Positions 34,601 through 47,056 of a stretch of 64,000 nt of DNA are shown piece by piece; the stretch's first letter is position 1; each line of letters opens with the position of its first letter. This DNA comes from Anthoceros angustus (taxonomy: Eukaryota > Streptophyta > Anthocerotopsida > Anthocerotales > Anthocerotaceae): contig MU008170.1 of the NCBI GenBank assembly GCA_010909165.1, forward strand, positions 1,426,001 to 1,490,000, in the 5' to 3' direction. The translations under genes were made by a program, and so were the position numbers. Under the pieces are notes generated by a model. The model did not search any database, was not told the origin of the DNA, and was given only the letters and a program-made list of their open reading frames with translations.

Positions 34601-37080
34601 GACCGCGCGAAGAACCCCTCGGATGGTGGCAGTCGAACATTTCCAGGCCCATGCCTTGCACCATCCGGATGCAAAGTAGCCCTTCGCCGAAGTTCGCTCG
34701 CGTCTCCACAAGATGTTGCAGCCTTGCAAGAGCAGCCGCCAGATTTGCTTTCGCACGCCATTCGCCTTCTCCGCAATCGACCCAAAATTTCAAGAAAGAA
34801 GCTCCTCGATGGCTCAGGATTCACCGCGACGCTCCCTTCCCACCTGCGGTGGTGTGTGCCGGAGCTCTTCCACAACTAAGAAGGTCCGCTGCCATGCCGT
34901 TAGCGAGCCTCTCCCGCCTCCCGCGCGACGCCCATGAACGGCACGCTGCGCTGGCCCGCGCACGCCGGGACTTCGCGCCCGCCCACGCGGGCAGCTCACA
35001 GCGCTCGGCCGGCTGCTGCTGGCCTAGGGGAGGAAATTGTGCCTCCCCACATGTCCCGGGTCGAGGCAGTGGGATGCGGGTGCCTCCAAGGTCGTGGATG
35101 CCGGATACCGACGGGCGTTGAACTCTCCTCCGAGCGCCACCACGACCACCGCCGCCAACGCCCGCTCCATCCCATCACATCCACTTCTTCCTCCTCCCGA
35201 CCCAATCAACCTCCGGCGCGACGCCCGCTCCTCCCCTGCACTCTCCGCAGAGGTGTAAATTGGCTCACCCCATGTACAAGATCGATCACCAAGACTGTGA
35301 CGTCGGCTGGGAATTGACAGAATGTCACTGACACCGGACTAAGGCGACGCAATCGCAGACGTGACCACAAAGCAGCCTCGACCTGCACGCCCGGCAGTCG
35401 CCTTGAGCCTCGCACCCTCAACAATGGTCGACAGCGTTTCGCGGCGAATCCGCCCCGCCGCCGCCCACCGCATGCCCCAGGGCACCGTGGCTCCACCCCG
35501 CGAGGTCGCGGATTCCGACAACTCGCGCTCCACTCCCAAGTCGACCTTGGCAAAGCCGCGCCGCATTGTACCGCAATGCGTGCCAACGCCGCCCATCATG
35601 ACGGTGCGCCGCCGGCCCGACGGGCCGCCCGGATCCCGGAGATGGAATGGGATTGTCCCAACGCATGGAGGCGCGGCTCACCTCAAGGCGCTCATCCTCC
35701 CACCCGCCCGCGCGTGCGCGAAGATCCGCCCACCCATTCTCCGCCTATTGTGGAGGTGCACGCCACGTGTCTTCCGAAGACGCCATGGTGCTGTGGTGAA
35801 CACCGCTGCTGCCGCCGCCCGGCATCGCCCGCCAACCAATGCGTGGGCCGCCAACTGTGGACGAGACGCGCGTGGAAGGAGATCGATGGCGTGATGCCCG
35901 CAAGCATTGCGCTGCCGGGTGGGTGCGCCAGGAAAAGCGAAATCATTGTCATATTCCTCCGTGTCCCCGCTCGACATAATGCCGGCATGGGCATGGCATT
36001 CAAGGGCGAGGTGGCCGTCGCGCTGCAGCATAAGTTTTGGCTCACGAGACGCGCATTTGCATGATGTGGCCGCAATGCTTAACTTGCGCCGCCGCCATCT
36101 TGCAGCCGATGGCTGCCAGCCAACACCCTCATCGGCGATCGCCTCCTCGCCTGCTCAGAAGGACATGACATACCGGCGCTTGACTTTCCGCGCTCGCCGC
36201 CAAACATGCCACCGTCCCGATCATGGTTCCTTCCCGCCACACGCGAAGATGTCAGACATATGTCCCAATAACATATTGGGTCCGATATGTTCCAAATAAA
36301 CTATTGGCGGAAGTGCAATGATGCGCTATCGGCGCGCCGACGGTGTCCGGACCGCACACCAATATCCGACGCTAGGAACAATTCATTTGTGCCTTGCTTA
36401 TTCAAATGCCCTTCATCCGATGTCTATGCGCGGGGCATGAGCCGACCACCGTGGTGGGAGGTGCGCTATGCTTTGGAGACGGAGAATGCGGCATGCCCGC
36501 ATGGCCATTGCACAACCATCCGCCGGATCCTTCCTCCAACATGCCTTTTAGGCATCCGCCATAATCTACGCACCATCTCGCTATGCATTAATATCCCTTC
36601 CGTAGTCCGCGCATATTCTCGCAGTTGTACCGGCTCATGAAGTCCATCCCATATGCTTGCCATAAAATCCGCGAACATGGCCCATCTTGGCGCCAACATC
36701 CGCACTTCATTTTCGATGGCATGGCGCCCTTCCGCCTCCGGTTCTGGAGATTTGTCTGTCATCCTCGACCCATCCCGCCGGGTCCTCCCCACCTACTGCC
36801 CGCCACGACCGCGGCCCGATCGCCACCGCAGGAGAGAGCCCGCCGGCTGTGTCGAGCCCGCCCCAAGATGCGCCACTCCGCCACCAACAACAGCCTAACC
36901 CACCAATGAACCCCAACCCACACCAATAACCCAAACGCCGCCCCCCAACCCGCCCCCCAACAAAAGAAGCGAAAATGCCACCGATTGCCCAAAATGCCAA
37001 ATACATAAAATTTATAAATGCGAATAGTGCAAAATGCCCAAACGCCTTTTAAATTGCCTAAAATGCCTTAAATTCATCAA
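31601..37080. other. C-rich block without recognisable genes
   Basis: From about 32.0 kb the plus strand is strongly C-rich (CCGCC, CGCCATCGCC words). Many short frames overlap in all six phases. I find no domain, no splice pattern and no long tandem array. A degenerate repeat relic is the simplest reading. Confidence 0.35.
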
Positions 37081-38560
37081 ATGCAAAATAAGAATAGCCA
37101 TGCATTATGGGAGACAAGTGCAATTGATGGAGTGATGCAATGGAGGCATGGCGCTGATGCGGTATGAGACGACACGGTGCCACACGTTGCCCACACTATG
37201 AAAGACGAGACGCCGCACACGGGTGCCACGCGCTCACTATGGAGCTTGAATGCAGTAAGGAGGAATGACCGCAATCATACAGGCACTTGCGAAACTACAC
37301 GATTGACAATGAATAAAGCATGAGGGTGCATAATCGTTATATATAGACATGAACAATGGTCCCTTGTCGCAGAGCAAAGGAAAAGGTCAAATGTTGGTTG
37401 CATGATGCCCCACCGATCCCATATGTCACAAGGAGAAAGAAGGGTTGCACGTATGTATGCCTTCATCGAGAGACATGTATAATGCAAGAATCATTAGAAA
37501 CATATATAGACATGTGGTCTCTCATGAAACACCAATGGTTAAACACGCCACCTCTCACCGATGGTGCTGGATCATTTACGATCCTACTTTTCCTTGGCCT
37601 CAACAAATGATATTTATGTACACAACATGCTCGCCTTTCCAAGACACAAAGAAGAGACGTCAGCGATTTAAGTATGGACCTTTTCCATCCAAAACATCTA
37701 CAATCCAAGAATCAATGGCTAGGTAGGCCACATATAGACATCTGGGTGGTCAAGCCCAGGAAATTAAATCACGTACACCGCACCATGGTAGGCACCGCAA
37801 ATCTATTTATAATCATACTTCCTTGGCCTTGAACAAATGATAATTATGCACCAAACACTTTTCCTTGGGTTTTTGATTTTCGTATTTTCAATATATATCA
37901 CGACCTATATATGTGTCATAGTACTGCGAACATGCATCACGATGTACATAGATTGACATGAGCATGGTAGACATGTTCACACATCGCATGTCAAGCATGC
38001 AACATGACATGCATACATGTGCCATCAATGGGCAATGAATATAGATTTCCAGGTTTTTCCTATGGGTTATAGGGGAGGGATAGGCACCGTATGAATCCAT
38101 GGTTGGGCAGCCCATATATAGGAAAACCATGGGTCTATGTAATCCTACTCTCCTGGCTGAATAAATAATGTATACCACCAACACCATGCCTTTTCCTTGG
38201 GGTGATTTAGGTTTTTCAGACCGATGACCTATATGTGTCATATGTCATAGTACCGCACATATCATCATGCAAAAGACCATGGCATGGTATGTTCACATGA
38301 CTTGGTGAGGTTTACATTAGTGATTGACCACCATATATGTCTCGCAGTAGAAATACCATGCACATGGACGCGAAGATGGATTGCGCAAATGAATGGTAGG
38401 TTCAGTATAATAAAGTGTACGGGTTTGGTCATGGAAATGAATCAGTGAAGTGGTGGGGACACATATGCAAAACTAAGCATTCATTACCGCAAATATTCAT
38501 GTGTTTTCATGCATCATGCATACCTGCATTTTACGGGTTTGTAGCCCTTCTTCGTGAAAG
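37081..38560. repeat. Inverted partner of the 30.3-31.6 kb segment
   Basis: The reverse complement of 38050-38200 matches 30950-31160 in order. It separates the C-rich block from the following G-rich block. No gene is seen. Confidence 0.5.
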
Positions 38561-41500
38561 GAGTTCGATCCCATCATCCAAAGATATCAAACCTTCACCA
38601 CGGACGCCGGAAGATGGTGGTGAAATGAAAATTGGGAGGGAATGGGAACGCTGAGGGATGCATCCCACAGGATGTACTGTGCCGCGCATCCCCACCAGTT
38701 AGATGCAGTGAAACGAGGACCGTGCAGTGGGTGGGTTTTTGAATAGGGATTGAGCAGACGATCGCCCACCGCGGTGGATCGCCGCTCCCCAACCGCGGAG
38801 AAGGAATAGGGGACGGCCGCGGTGGGAAGGGAAACGCGGGGCGCATTAGTTTACGGAAGGAAGGCGCGGTGGCGGGTGGTAAAAGGGTGCAACGCGCCCG
38901 CCCGTCTGGAGGATGATGAGGAACACAAGATCGCGGCCATGAGCGAGGCGGCGCCCAGTGGGTTGGTGTGTTCGGCCGGCGGTTGCGCTTGAAGAGTGGA
39001 AGCCGGACAACAGTAGTAGGTAGCTCCACACATGTAGATGACCGCGAAATCACGGTGATGGATGCGCAGTCCGCCGGCAAGCACGGCGAGGGCGGGGGAA
39101 GGGCAGGAGGAATGGGAGATGCAAAGCTCGCAGTACATTCTCGCGTGGCCTATGGTTCCCATCAACTATTGGGAGTGTCCGAGTTCTTGCATTTGTGGAG
39201 GACCATCAAAGCCGTGTCTCGCATGGAGGGCTATCCAGAAACTTGCCGCCTCACGACCTGACCGCGAGGGACGGACCGGATGGAGTGGCGGTGGACAAAT
39301 TATCGCGAGAGTGCTACCGACCGGTGGAGTGCCACATTTTCATGCACCAAGTGTTCGACTTGGCCGTCAATGGAAGAGGTACCGGAAAGGAGCGAATGAC
39401 GACCTTAGGATTTGGTTTTCCTGTGCACGACTGCACCGACCTGTGGAGAGGTGGCCTATGAGGTATTGGAATTGATTTCGCGGTATGGAGAAATGGAATG
39501 GAATGAGAATGGAGCGTTGTTCGAGGATATCAACCGCAGACGGAGAACCATGTTATGGCGTACTGGCGGTGGATGCGAGCGCGGGCGGAAGTAACCGCGC
39601 CGTGAAGGCAAAAAATGTGGGGTTGAAGGGTGATGGGCGTGAGGAATTGCGGGGCCATGGTGCGTGGAACGCGCGATGGGCGGGGTTGCGAGGCGCGGCT
39701 GCGATTGCAGCTGGACGCGGGTGCAAGGGGCGGATCGCTGTAAGTGCGCGCGCAGCCTGCACGCGAAATGAGTGTGCGCCGGCATCGCGTGCACGGCGGA
39801 TCGCAAGGAGTGCGCGGCGCGCGCGACGGCATCAATGTTTGCTGAAAATGCACGTGTGGAAATGGCAGGTGCTCGCATCGCATCGCATGACCGACTGGCG
39901 GTGCGGCGACTACATGTTGGCATATGCCCGCAGCTGCCGGCGATGATGCGATGCGATGGGAGGAGGCGAAGGCGGCGCTGCTGGGGATCTCGACGATCCG
40001 AGGCCGCAAGTGGACCTATGATTCCGCACATTCAATGCCCGCCATGATGGTGCTCAAACGGGAGGCGGTGGAGGAGGAGGTGCGGCACGCGCGCCAGAAG
40101 GGAGCCCGCGAGAAAGAGGGGAGGGGAGGGGAGGGGTGGGAGGCCATGGACATCCCGTGCGCCGTCCGGAAGGTGGAGTCAGGGCCGCGGTGGCGATCAA
40201 CCGATCGGGCGCACCCACCTTGGGAGGGGCGCTGACGCCGATCGTGGAGGTGCACCAAGTGGAGAGAGGTCACAGCGCTGGCGTCGATCCGCTGGTACCC
40301 ATGAATTCTCAAACCTCTTGATTGCAGGTGGATTGCACAGCGGCTCCATTGCCCGACCATGCTTGGTACGGCTCAAGGAGGCGACACCCGCCCACAACGA
40401 GACATGTGCAAGGGCGCTATGTGGCCTCCAAAGGTGCATTGCGCGTCGGCCCGTGGGAGCCTCACTCTTGTGTGTGCAGGGTATGATCCATTCGAGTTTG
40501 CGGCTACGACCGTGAGAGCGTGGCGGACGCCGCCACCGAGCACGATCATGCGAGGCGGCGAGGATGGTGGCCCGCCGGGCCGCAGGATGCCGCAGCGAAG
40601 CGGAGGAAGGGCGCGGCGACGGCGATGCCGCGCCGAATTGGAGCCGTGAGGGGCTTGCTGGCGCCGTGACTGCCCCGGCGAACGCCGTCCCGCCGGCGCG
40701 GCGAAGAGGATCCGCATGCGGACGGGCGGTGGCGCGGAGGCCGTGGAAGCGACGCTGGCTCCGACGGTGGAGCCGGTGGGAGAGTCCCGCAAGAATCCAC
40801 TCCCGACCGCGTGAGCGCATGGCACCGGGAGGGGAGAAATGTGGCGGTCCGGGAAATGGGTACTCATGGTATTGGAGGTTCAGATTGTCCGCAATGCACA
40901 AAGATTTCTTTCGCTGTGGAGAGATGATTGTGGCCCACAGCCACCGAGTTGGAGGTGGAGTCAAGGTTGGGCGCCGCCATGCAACGCATGGGCACAATGC
41001 CGGAACGCGCCTAAAGAATCGGCATGGCACGTTGGTGCCGTTGTGGATGCACAAGACCGTGATTGCACCGCGGCTCGACCATCGAGATAGGAGCGCCGGT
41101 GACCATGCTCGTGAGAAGTCAATGGAGGCTTCGTGGGAGGAGAAGAGAAGGACGCCTTTTTCGCAATCACCGCTGCTCAAAGTGGAGGAAAGCAGTTGGA
41201 TGGCACCCTATGGTCGCAGTGGAGGGAATGATAGCGATGGATGTCCCGCAATCGGAGAAGTGGAGTTGGAAGCTAGTGGTGAGGCGGTTGGAATGGGACC
41301 GGTGCATCGGACCGCCACAAAGTGGCATGGAACATGAGGCTCGCTTTCTGTGGGACATTGAGCATCCTCCTGTGGAGTTGGATCAACACAATTTTTGTGG
41401 GCGCTCATTGCTGTACAACAACAGACGAGCATTTCATATGTTACATGGACTTCAATCGAACGAAGAGGAGTATTCCAAACATGGAAGCATGTGACCGATC

Positions 41501-44382
41501 ATCGTGGCATGCCACACAATGGGGGTCGACGGATACGCCCGATAGCCGGAAGATCCCATGCCTTTTGTTCGCACCGAGGACCGCTGGAACCGCGCATTGA
41601 GGTAAGGCGCGTTGTCGCTTTGCGGGTTTGCAAGCGCAATCAAGAGTGAAGATAGAGAGGCCATCGACATCGGCGGGGTAGAAATGGGCATGGACGGAAG
41701 TGTTGCACGCCGTGAAGCGCCCATTCTAGATTGTTCAAACGGACAGTGGTGCGTATACTGTTTGAAGTCGGAGTGCGCACTTGTGGTGCACTTCAAACAA
41801 TGAATGAAACGGAAACCAAAAGTAAACCGTGATAGCTACGGGCGCCACCAGAACTTGCTGCAGGCCTACCTGCAGATGCAGCGCTGTGAAACCCGCCCGC
41901 AAGCGCTAATCGCGGACCGCCCCGTGGAACAAAAATCGGAGTGGCTATACGCTAACATGATCGAGCTCCCCGCCTCAGAAAACCCTTGGCGGACATGCCA
42001 TTACTCGGAAAGTGTTAGGAGGATCGAAATCGGCCTACTGCTCACCGAGAGGTGCATTTGGGGTTTGAACTGGAGGAAGGCGCATGGGCAAGGAAAAAGC
42101 GCCTATCAGGAAGTAGGCGGCGAGGTCCGAGGGTGTTGAGGCCACCAAGTTCCACCTTGGCCATCACGTGGGGCAAAAACGCAGTGAAGGGTGCCCATGG
42201 ACGCGGGGCCTTCCGCAAAGGAGGAAGATGGTGGCGCGCCAAAGACCGCCAAGAGGTCATAAGCCCATCATCACGCGACGGTGAAAACTTGTGCAATTTC
42301 GCGAGGAGCCGGGGGATGAGAAGGTGGAGATGGAGGGATGCATAGGAGACGGGCGGCGCGCCTTACACCGCAAACGTATGATTTGGCGCAAAGACTTGCG
42401 GTGGAGACCATTGAAAGGCCTACCGACGGAGCTAGCTGCAGCCTTGAGCACGGTGACGAGGCTCCCGTGATCGGCACACGGCATGGCGCTGGGTGTATGG
42501 GAGGTTGTCCGTGGAGGAGGTGTGCACGCCGATTGCCACGCACACACCCATCACCCCAAGACGGGAACGCTGAATACGATTCGCGGTGCAGCCGCAATCG
42601 GATGGAATCGAAATCCCAAGGAGGCAGTCACGGAGGCGCGCGCTTGATGCGAGCACATGGCACGATTTGGCCGACAAGGCGCATCCGCTGGCCCAAGACA
42701 CCAATGCGACACCCATGTACATGTGGCATATGGATTGTAAGTGCGTGATGGAGGGGCTCGCGATGTTCGCAGTTCGCGGTGGAAGAAGTGATTGCGTGAG
42801 TTGGATCGCAATGCCTGTGGCCTCGCGGCGCAGCTTATGACAAGATGTACCAATTCTACTTGAGTGCATGGGGCCATAGATGGGGCAACCCATTACGCCC
42901 CGTTGGTACCGGAGGATAACAAGCGGAACGACGATTTTCAACGCCTATGTGGAAGCAAAGTGAGGAAGTTTGGGCATCCGCAGGATCTTGGCGGACAAAG
43001 CAGAGCACAACCTAATAGAGGCGATATGAACCGAGCGAGGCCAAGGGCACATGGAAGCAACTTCATCCGCGCCCCTCCGCACAACTGTAAAAGTTAGGAG
43101 GTTGGTCTGCTTTGTCCGCATGACACGGTGAAGTGTTGAATGCGGATTGTTGGCAGGATTGAGCATTTCGGTCCTTGGGAGAGAAGTGGGCATTCCTCTA
43201 CAAGGGTACATGATGGATATGGTGAGGAGCAGAATCGACATCACCAACCCCTCGGCACATCCATTCCCGCACGCGTGACCTTCATGCCCAATGGCGAGGG
43301 CGAGCTCGAGCGCTGGAGGTGTATGGAATAGGCACCGGTGCGGAAGATGGCAGCCGATGAGACATTCCCGCCATGTGCTCGCAATCGCATTCAAGAAGAA
43401 GGTCGACTACAAGGGTGGGTGCGACCACCCGCATATGGGGTGAGGAGGACGATGGAGGAGTTCGATGTGGGTGGCCTCAAGATGCACAAAACGTGGCCCC
43501 TCGAGATGCCACCACCAGCATAGAATTGCCGAGCGGGTGAGCAATCGCAGTCGCCTGTCATTTATTTTGTCTCAGGTTAAAGATTGTGGAGGCGGGAGGG
43601 CGATCACGCCATTATGCGTGCACGGAATCGAATCGTATGGGCCATGGGTTGTGCAGAACCGCAGATGGCGAGGACAATGCATATGCAAAGGGATTGCGGT
43701 GACATGGACTTCCTCCGGACATGTATCGCGACATGGCACTAACAACACTGCAGGGAGTGCAGAGGGACGATTGCAATACCTCCACCGGATTCGAGGTCAC
43801 CCCGGGCGTGGACGGCCATCACCCGCCGCGGTCTATGGTGCACGAGGTGTGAGGGGCGTGGCCCAGAGCCCTTCCGGAGTGAGCTAGGTGTGGGCCGGAG
43901 AAAATTGATTTGTGCGCTCACCATGACCGAGCGGTGATGCGCCACCATGACACAGGGCGGTGACAATTTGGATTTGTTTGTCGCGTTTTGAGAGTTGAGC
44001 CCGTGGTGGCTTTGTTGTGGTGGAATGTAAAGGCGGTTGTGAAGATGGTGTGCGCCACCGCGAGGCCCGTATGGCTGGCCTCAGCGCACGACGCTGGATG
44101 GTCGGAGATAGCCAGCGCCGAGGCGCATATGGCGCCGACGCTTATCAGTACAGCCGTATGCCCGCGCGGCAGCATACAGCCCTTGTGCCTCCTCCACGCT
44201 ATCTCCCATAAAGCCCTGGTGACGGCCGTGATGGCAAACTGACGGGCAGATGGGGTCATGCGAATGGATGTCCGATGGCCCATGCCCTCACAGCGAAAAC
44301 ATTGTGTGTCACAACCACAAAAGATTCCTGACAGACACCACATGCTTAGTGACGAGATCGGGACACGAGGGCAGGCCGACGA
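38561..44382. other. G-rich block without recognisable genes
   Basis: The plus strand is G-rich over most of 38.6-43.9 kb. Frames of 60-257 codons exist; some, for example around 39450-39590 and 39925-40235, look faintly protein-like (WEEAKAALLGIS). None joins into a recognisable protein. It could be a decayed transposon gene region on the plus strand. Confidence 0.35.
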
Positions 44383-44490
44383 CCGATGTCGTCAAGTGTG
44401 AAGTTTTCCCGCCGTATGCGGCCGAAAAACTTCTTTGGTCACAATGGAAAAAAACCCTAAAGGGCTTCCTGACGAGATCGGTATTCCATA
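44383..44490. repeat. Right terminal inverted repeat of the large block
   Basis: Inverse of 20750-20866, ending GATCGGTATTCCATA. Its outer part is copied again at 45457-45508 by the tandem duplication described next. Confidence 0.8.
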
Positions 44491-46490
44491 GAGGAGTAAT
44501 GTGGGTCCAATAAAATCTTATACACCTACATGTCATCGTCTTCCATAGACCTAGGTGGATGCACAGGCATTGTTTTGATTCCATTCAAGCTGCCGGATCG
44601 GGCTCATCGGAGGCAGCCCCGTATGGTGCGGCCGTACAAGTTTGTGGGCGTCTTGCGATAGTCTGGTGTTACATTCACTCATCCTCGACAGCGGCCCCTC
44701 GATCGATGGCCACAGTATGGCAACCGGACCCGTTAGGACCCAACAAATTGGTGTGTACAGGATTCTACGGAGCTCCTGCTCACCTCATCTTAGGGAGTCA
44801 ACCCTGGCAAACAAAGCCTCCAGGTGCAGCAGTGTAAGGAGCCCAGCACTTCCACTTCCTAGAAAATGTGGTGGGACGGTTTTCCAGCGATGGTCGTTGC
44901 CAGGAGCAGGAGCACTTGTGGCAACAATTTTTCTGGACCCTACCATGTGGTGGGACAACAGACGAGATAAGAAGAGCTCCCGTTCGCCTGACTTCCGGCG
45001 TAAGGGGTCCGGCGAGGTGTGGTTAAACAACATGTTTAAGCCAGCTTGGGTTGATGAGCAGCTCGTTTCCTTGGATATGCAGATGGGGTCATGGTTCCTT
45101 CCAGTCCAGCTCTCGGATAAGCCTGGCAGGCGTGCAGGATCGGAATGGGTACTGCCGTGAGCACGTTATGTCAGCAGGGAAGCTTTCTGAGGCCGTTGGA
45201 GCCCTGGAATCTCTGGCGCAGACAGACTCTGCTTCTCAGTCTCTGTTTACACTGTGCTGAAAACTGTGTACAGCTAAGAAGGATTTGGTTGTGGGGCGAC
45301 GAGTTCATGATCTCACTGTCAAACTTGGGTACGAGTCGAATGCATACTTGGGGAACCATATCTTGCGCATGTATGCATGTGGAGGTAGGCTAGAGGAGGC
45401 CATGGATGTGTTCACCAGGGTGGCAAACCAGATGTTCATGTGGTTTCCATCATCTCTGGTCACAATGGAAAACCCTAAAGGGCTTCCTGACGAGATCGGT
45501 ATTCCATAGAGGAGTAATGTGGGTCCAATAAAATCTTATACACCTACATGTCATCGTCTTCCATAGACCTAGGTGGATGCACAGGCATTGTTTTGATTCC
45601 ATTCAAGCTGCCGGATCGGGCTCATCGGAGGCAGCCCCGTATGGTGCGGCCGTACAAGTTTGTGGGCGTCTTGCGATAGTCTGGTGTTACATTCACTCAT
45701 CCTCGGACAGCGGCCCCTCGATCGATGGCCACAGTATGGCAACCGGACCCTGGGTTTAGGACCCAACAAATTGGTGTTTGTACAGGGATTCTACCTGGAG
45801 TTCCCGCTCACCTCATTGTAGGGAGTCAACCTCTGGCAAACAAATCCTCCAGGTGCTGCAGTGGAAGGAGCTCAGCACTTCCAGTTCCTAGAAAAGGTGT
45901 GGGTGTGGACGGGATTTCCAGCGATGGTCGTTGCCAGGAGCAGGAGCACTTGTGGCAACAATTTTTTCTGGAGCCTACCCTGTGGTGGGACAACAGACGA
46001 GATAAGAAGACCCCCCGTTCGCCTGACTTCCGGCGTAAGGGGTCCGGCGAGGTGCTGTGGTTAAACAGCATGTTTAAGCCAGCTTGGGTTGATGAGGAGC
46101 TCGTTTCCTTGGATATGCAGATGGGTCTTGGTTCCCCTCCCTCCGGATCCAGCTCTCTGGATAAGCCTGGCAGGCGTGCAGAATCGGAGATGGGCTTCAT
46201 AGCCGTGAGCACGTTATGTGAGCAGGGGAAGCTCTCTGAGGCTGTTGGAGCTCTGGAATCTTTGGGGCAAACAGACTCTGCTGTTCCTCAGACTCTGTTT
46301 TGCACTGTTCTGAAATTGTGTACAGCTAAGAAGGATTTGGTTCTGGGGCGACGAGTTCATGAACTCATTGTCAAACTTGGGTACGAGTCGAATGCATATT
46401 TGGGAAATCATATCCTGCGCATGTATGCAGGTGGAGGTAGGCTAGAGGAGGCCATGGATGTGTTCACCAGGGTAGGCAAACCAGATGTTC
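44437..46490. repeat. 1.02-kb tandem duplication of TIR end plus PPR 5' region
   Basis: The segment 44437-45457 recurs as about 45458-46490 at an offset of 1018-1021 bp. Each copy starts with GGTCACAATGGA inside the transposon end, continues with the element border TATTCCATAGAGGAG, and runs into the PPR coding start. The copies differ by many short indels. Confidence 0.88.
44706..45457 (+). pseudogene. Truncated duplicate of the PPR gene 5' part
   Basis: This fragment corresponds to roughly the first 258 residues of the neighbouring PPR protein. It includes the same ATGGCCACAGTATGG start, the WWDNRRDKK block and the LGYESNAYLGNHILRMYACG repeat. Several indels break the frame, and the copy stops abruptly where the duplicated transposon end begins. 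It is a duplication relic, not a functional gene. Confidence 0.85.
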
Positions 46491-47056
46491 ATGTGGTTTC
46501 CATAATCTCTGCACATGCTAAACATGGGAAGCCTAAAGAGGCCGTACAACTGTACCATGAGATGTGTAGGTCAGGAGTGAAGGCGAATGGTCATGTCTTT
46601 GTAGCTGCCCTTCAAGCTTGTACATTTGCTGCCGACTTGGAATCTGGCAGGAAAGTGCACTTTGATGTGTTGCACAGTGGCATTCCTAATAACTTGTTTG
46701 TTGACAACTGCCTGGTGGACATGTATGCAAAATGTGGCGCACTGAAAGATGCACGCCAGGTCTTTGACAGCATGGCTACAAAGGATGTGGTGACATGGAA
46801 TGCCCTGATATCTGGTTATGTAAAATGTGGTGAACTGAAACATGCACGCCACGTTTTTGACAGCATGAAGGTGAAGAATGTGGTGACATGGACGGCTCTG
46901 ATTGCTGGGTATGCACAGCAAGGTCTGGGCCATGAGGCGCTTGTTGTGTATGAACAAATGGAGGAGGGCCTCATTTTGGCTAACCACTGCTTTCTGAAGG
47001 CCTGCAAGCACTGGTGCCTTACAGAAGGGCAGGCAGCTGCACTCACAGATTGTTGA
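45725..47056 (+). CDS. PPR protein, N-terminal part (frame ends early)
   Basis: This 443-codon open segment is the 5' part of a PLS-type pentatricopeptide repeat protein, a sequence-specific organelle RNA-binding protein. After a non-repeat N-terminus of about 160 residues come typical repeats: LGRRVHELIVKLGYESNAYL, NHILRMYAGGGRLEEAMDVF, VDNCLVDMYAKCGALKDARQ and KNVVTWTALIAGYAQQG. Close to 46980 a deletion and a 2-bp loss shift the frame, so the last residues (from about CKHW) are out of phase and a stop follows. The remaining repeats, the E region and the DYW domain are present downstream in other frames. The start is the ATG at 45725, shared with the truncated duplicate; no clear targeting peptide is visible. 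Whether the locus still makes one protein is doubtful. Confidence 0.7.
   Translation: MATVWQPDPGFRTQQIGVCTGILPGVPAHLIVGSQPLANKSSRCCSGRSSALPVPRKGVGVDGISSDGRCQEQEHLWQQFFLEPTLWWDNRRDKKTPRSPDFRRKGSGEVLWLNSMFKPAWVDEELVSLDMQMGLGSPPSGSSSLDKPGRRAESEMGFIAVSTLCEQGKLSEAVGALESLGQTDSAVPQTLFCTVLKLCTAKKDLVLGRRVHELIVKLGYESNAYLGNHILRMYAGGGRLEEAMDVFTRVGKPDVHVVSIISAHAKHGKPKEAVQLYHEMCRSGVKANGHVFVAALQACTFAADLESGRKVHFDVLHSGIPNNLFVDNCLVDMYAKCGALKDARQVFDSMATKDVVTWNALISGYVKCGELKHARHVFDSMKVKNVVTWTALIAGYAQQGLGHEALVVYEQMEEGLILANHCFLKACKHWCLTEGQAAALTDC

Larger units (their letters stand above)
20750..44490. mobile_element. 23.7-kb repeat block with inverted ends
   Basis: The block starts TATGGAATACCGATCTCGTC and ends with the exact inverse. 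The inverted similarity extends over about 105-120 bp, through the CCCTAAAGGGCTTCC and CGTCAAGTGTG words. GAG precedes the left end and follows the right end, so a 3-bp target duplication is possible but weak. Degenerate copies of the same end occur near the centre (27303-27321 and 27358-27372), so this may be two or more elements joined in opposite orientation rather than one. Long G-rich (20.9-26.7 and 38.6-43.9 kb) and C-rich (27.8-30.2 and 32.0-36.9 kb) blocks alternate. No transposase, integrase or reverse transcriptase could be recognised. Confidence 0.5.

Noticed and set aside
20750-44490. Dozens of open frames of 60-267 codons as possible genes
   Set aside because: They overlap in several frames at once, follow the G- or C-rich composition, and show no domains, splice logic or conserved motifs.
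44559-45160. A second functional PPR gene
   Set aside because: The copy is cut off by a transposon end and broken by several indels compared with the 45725 copy.
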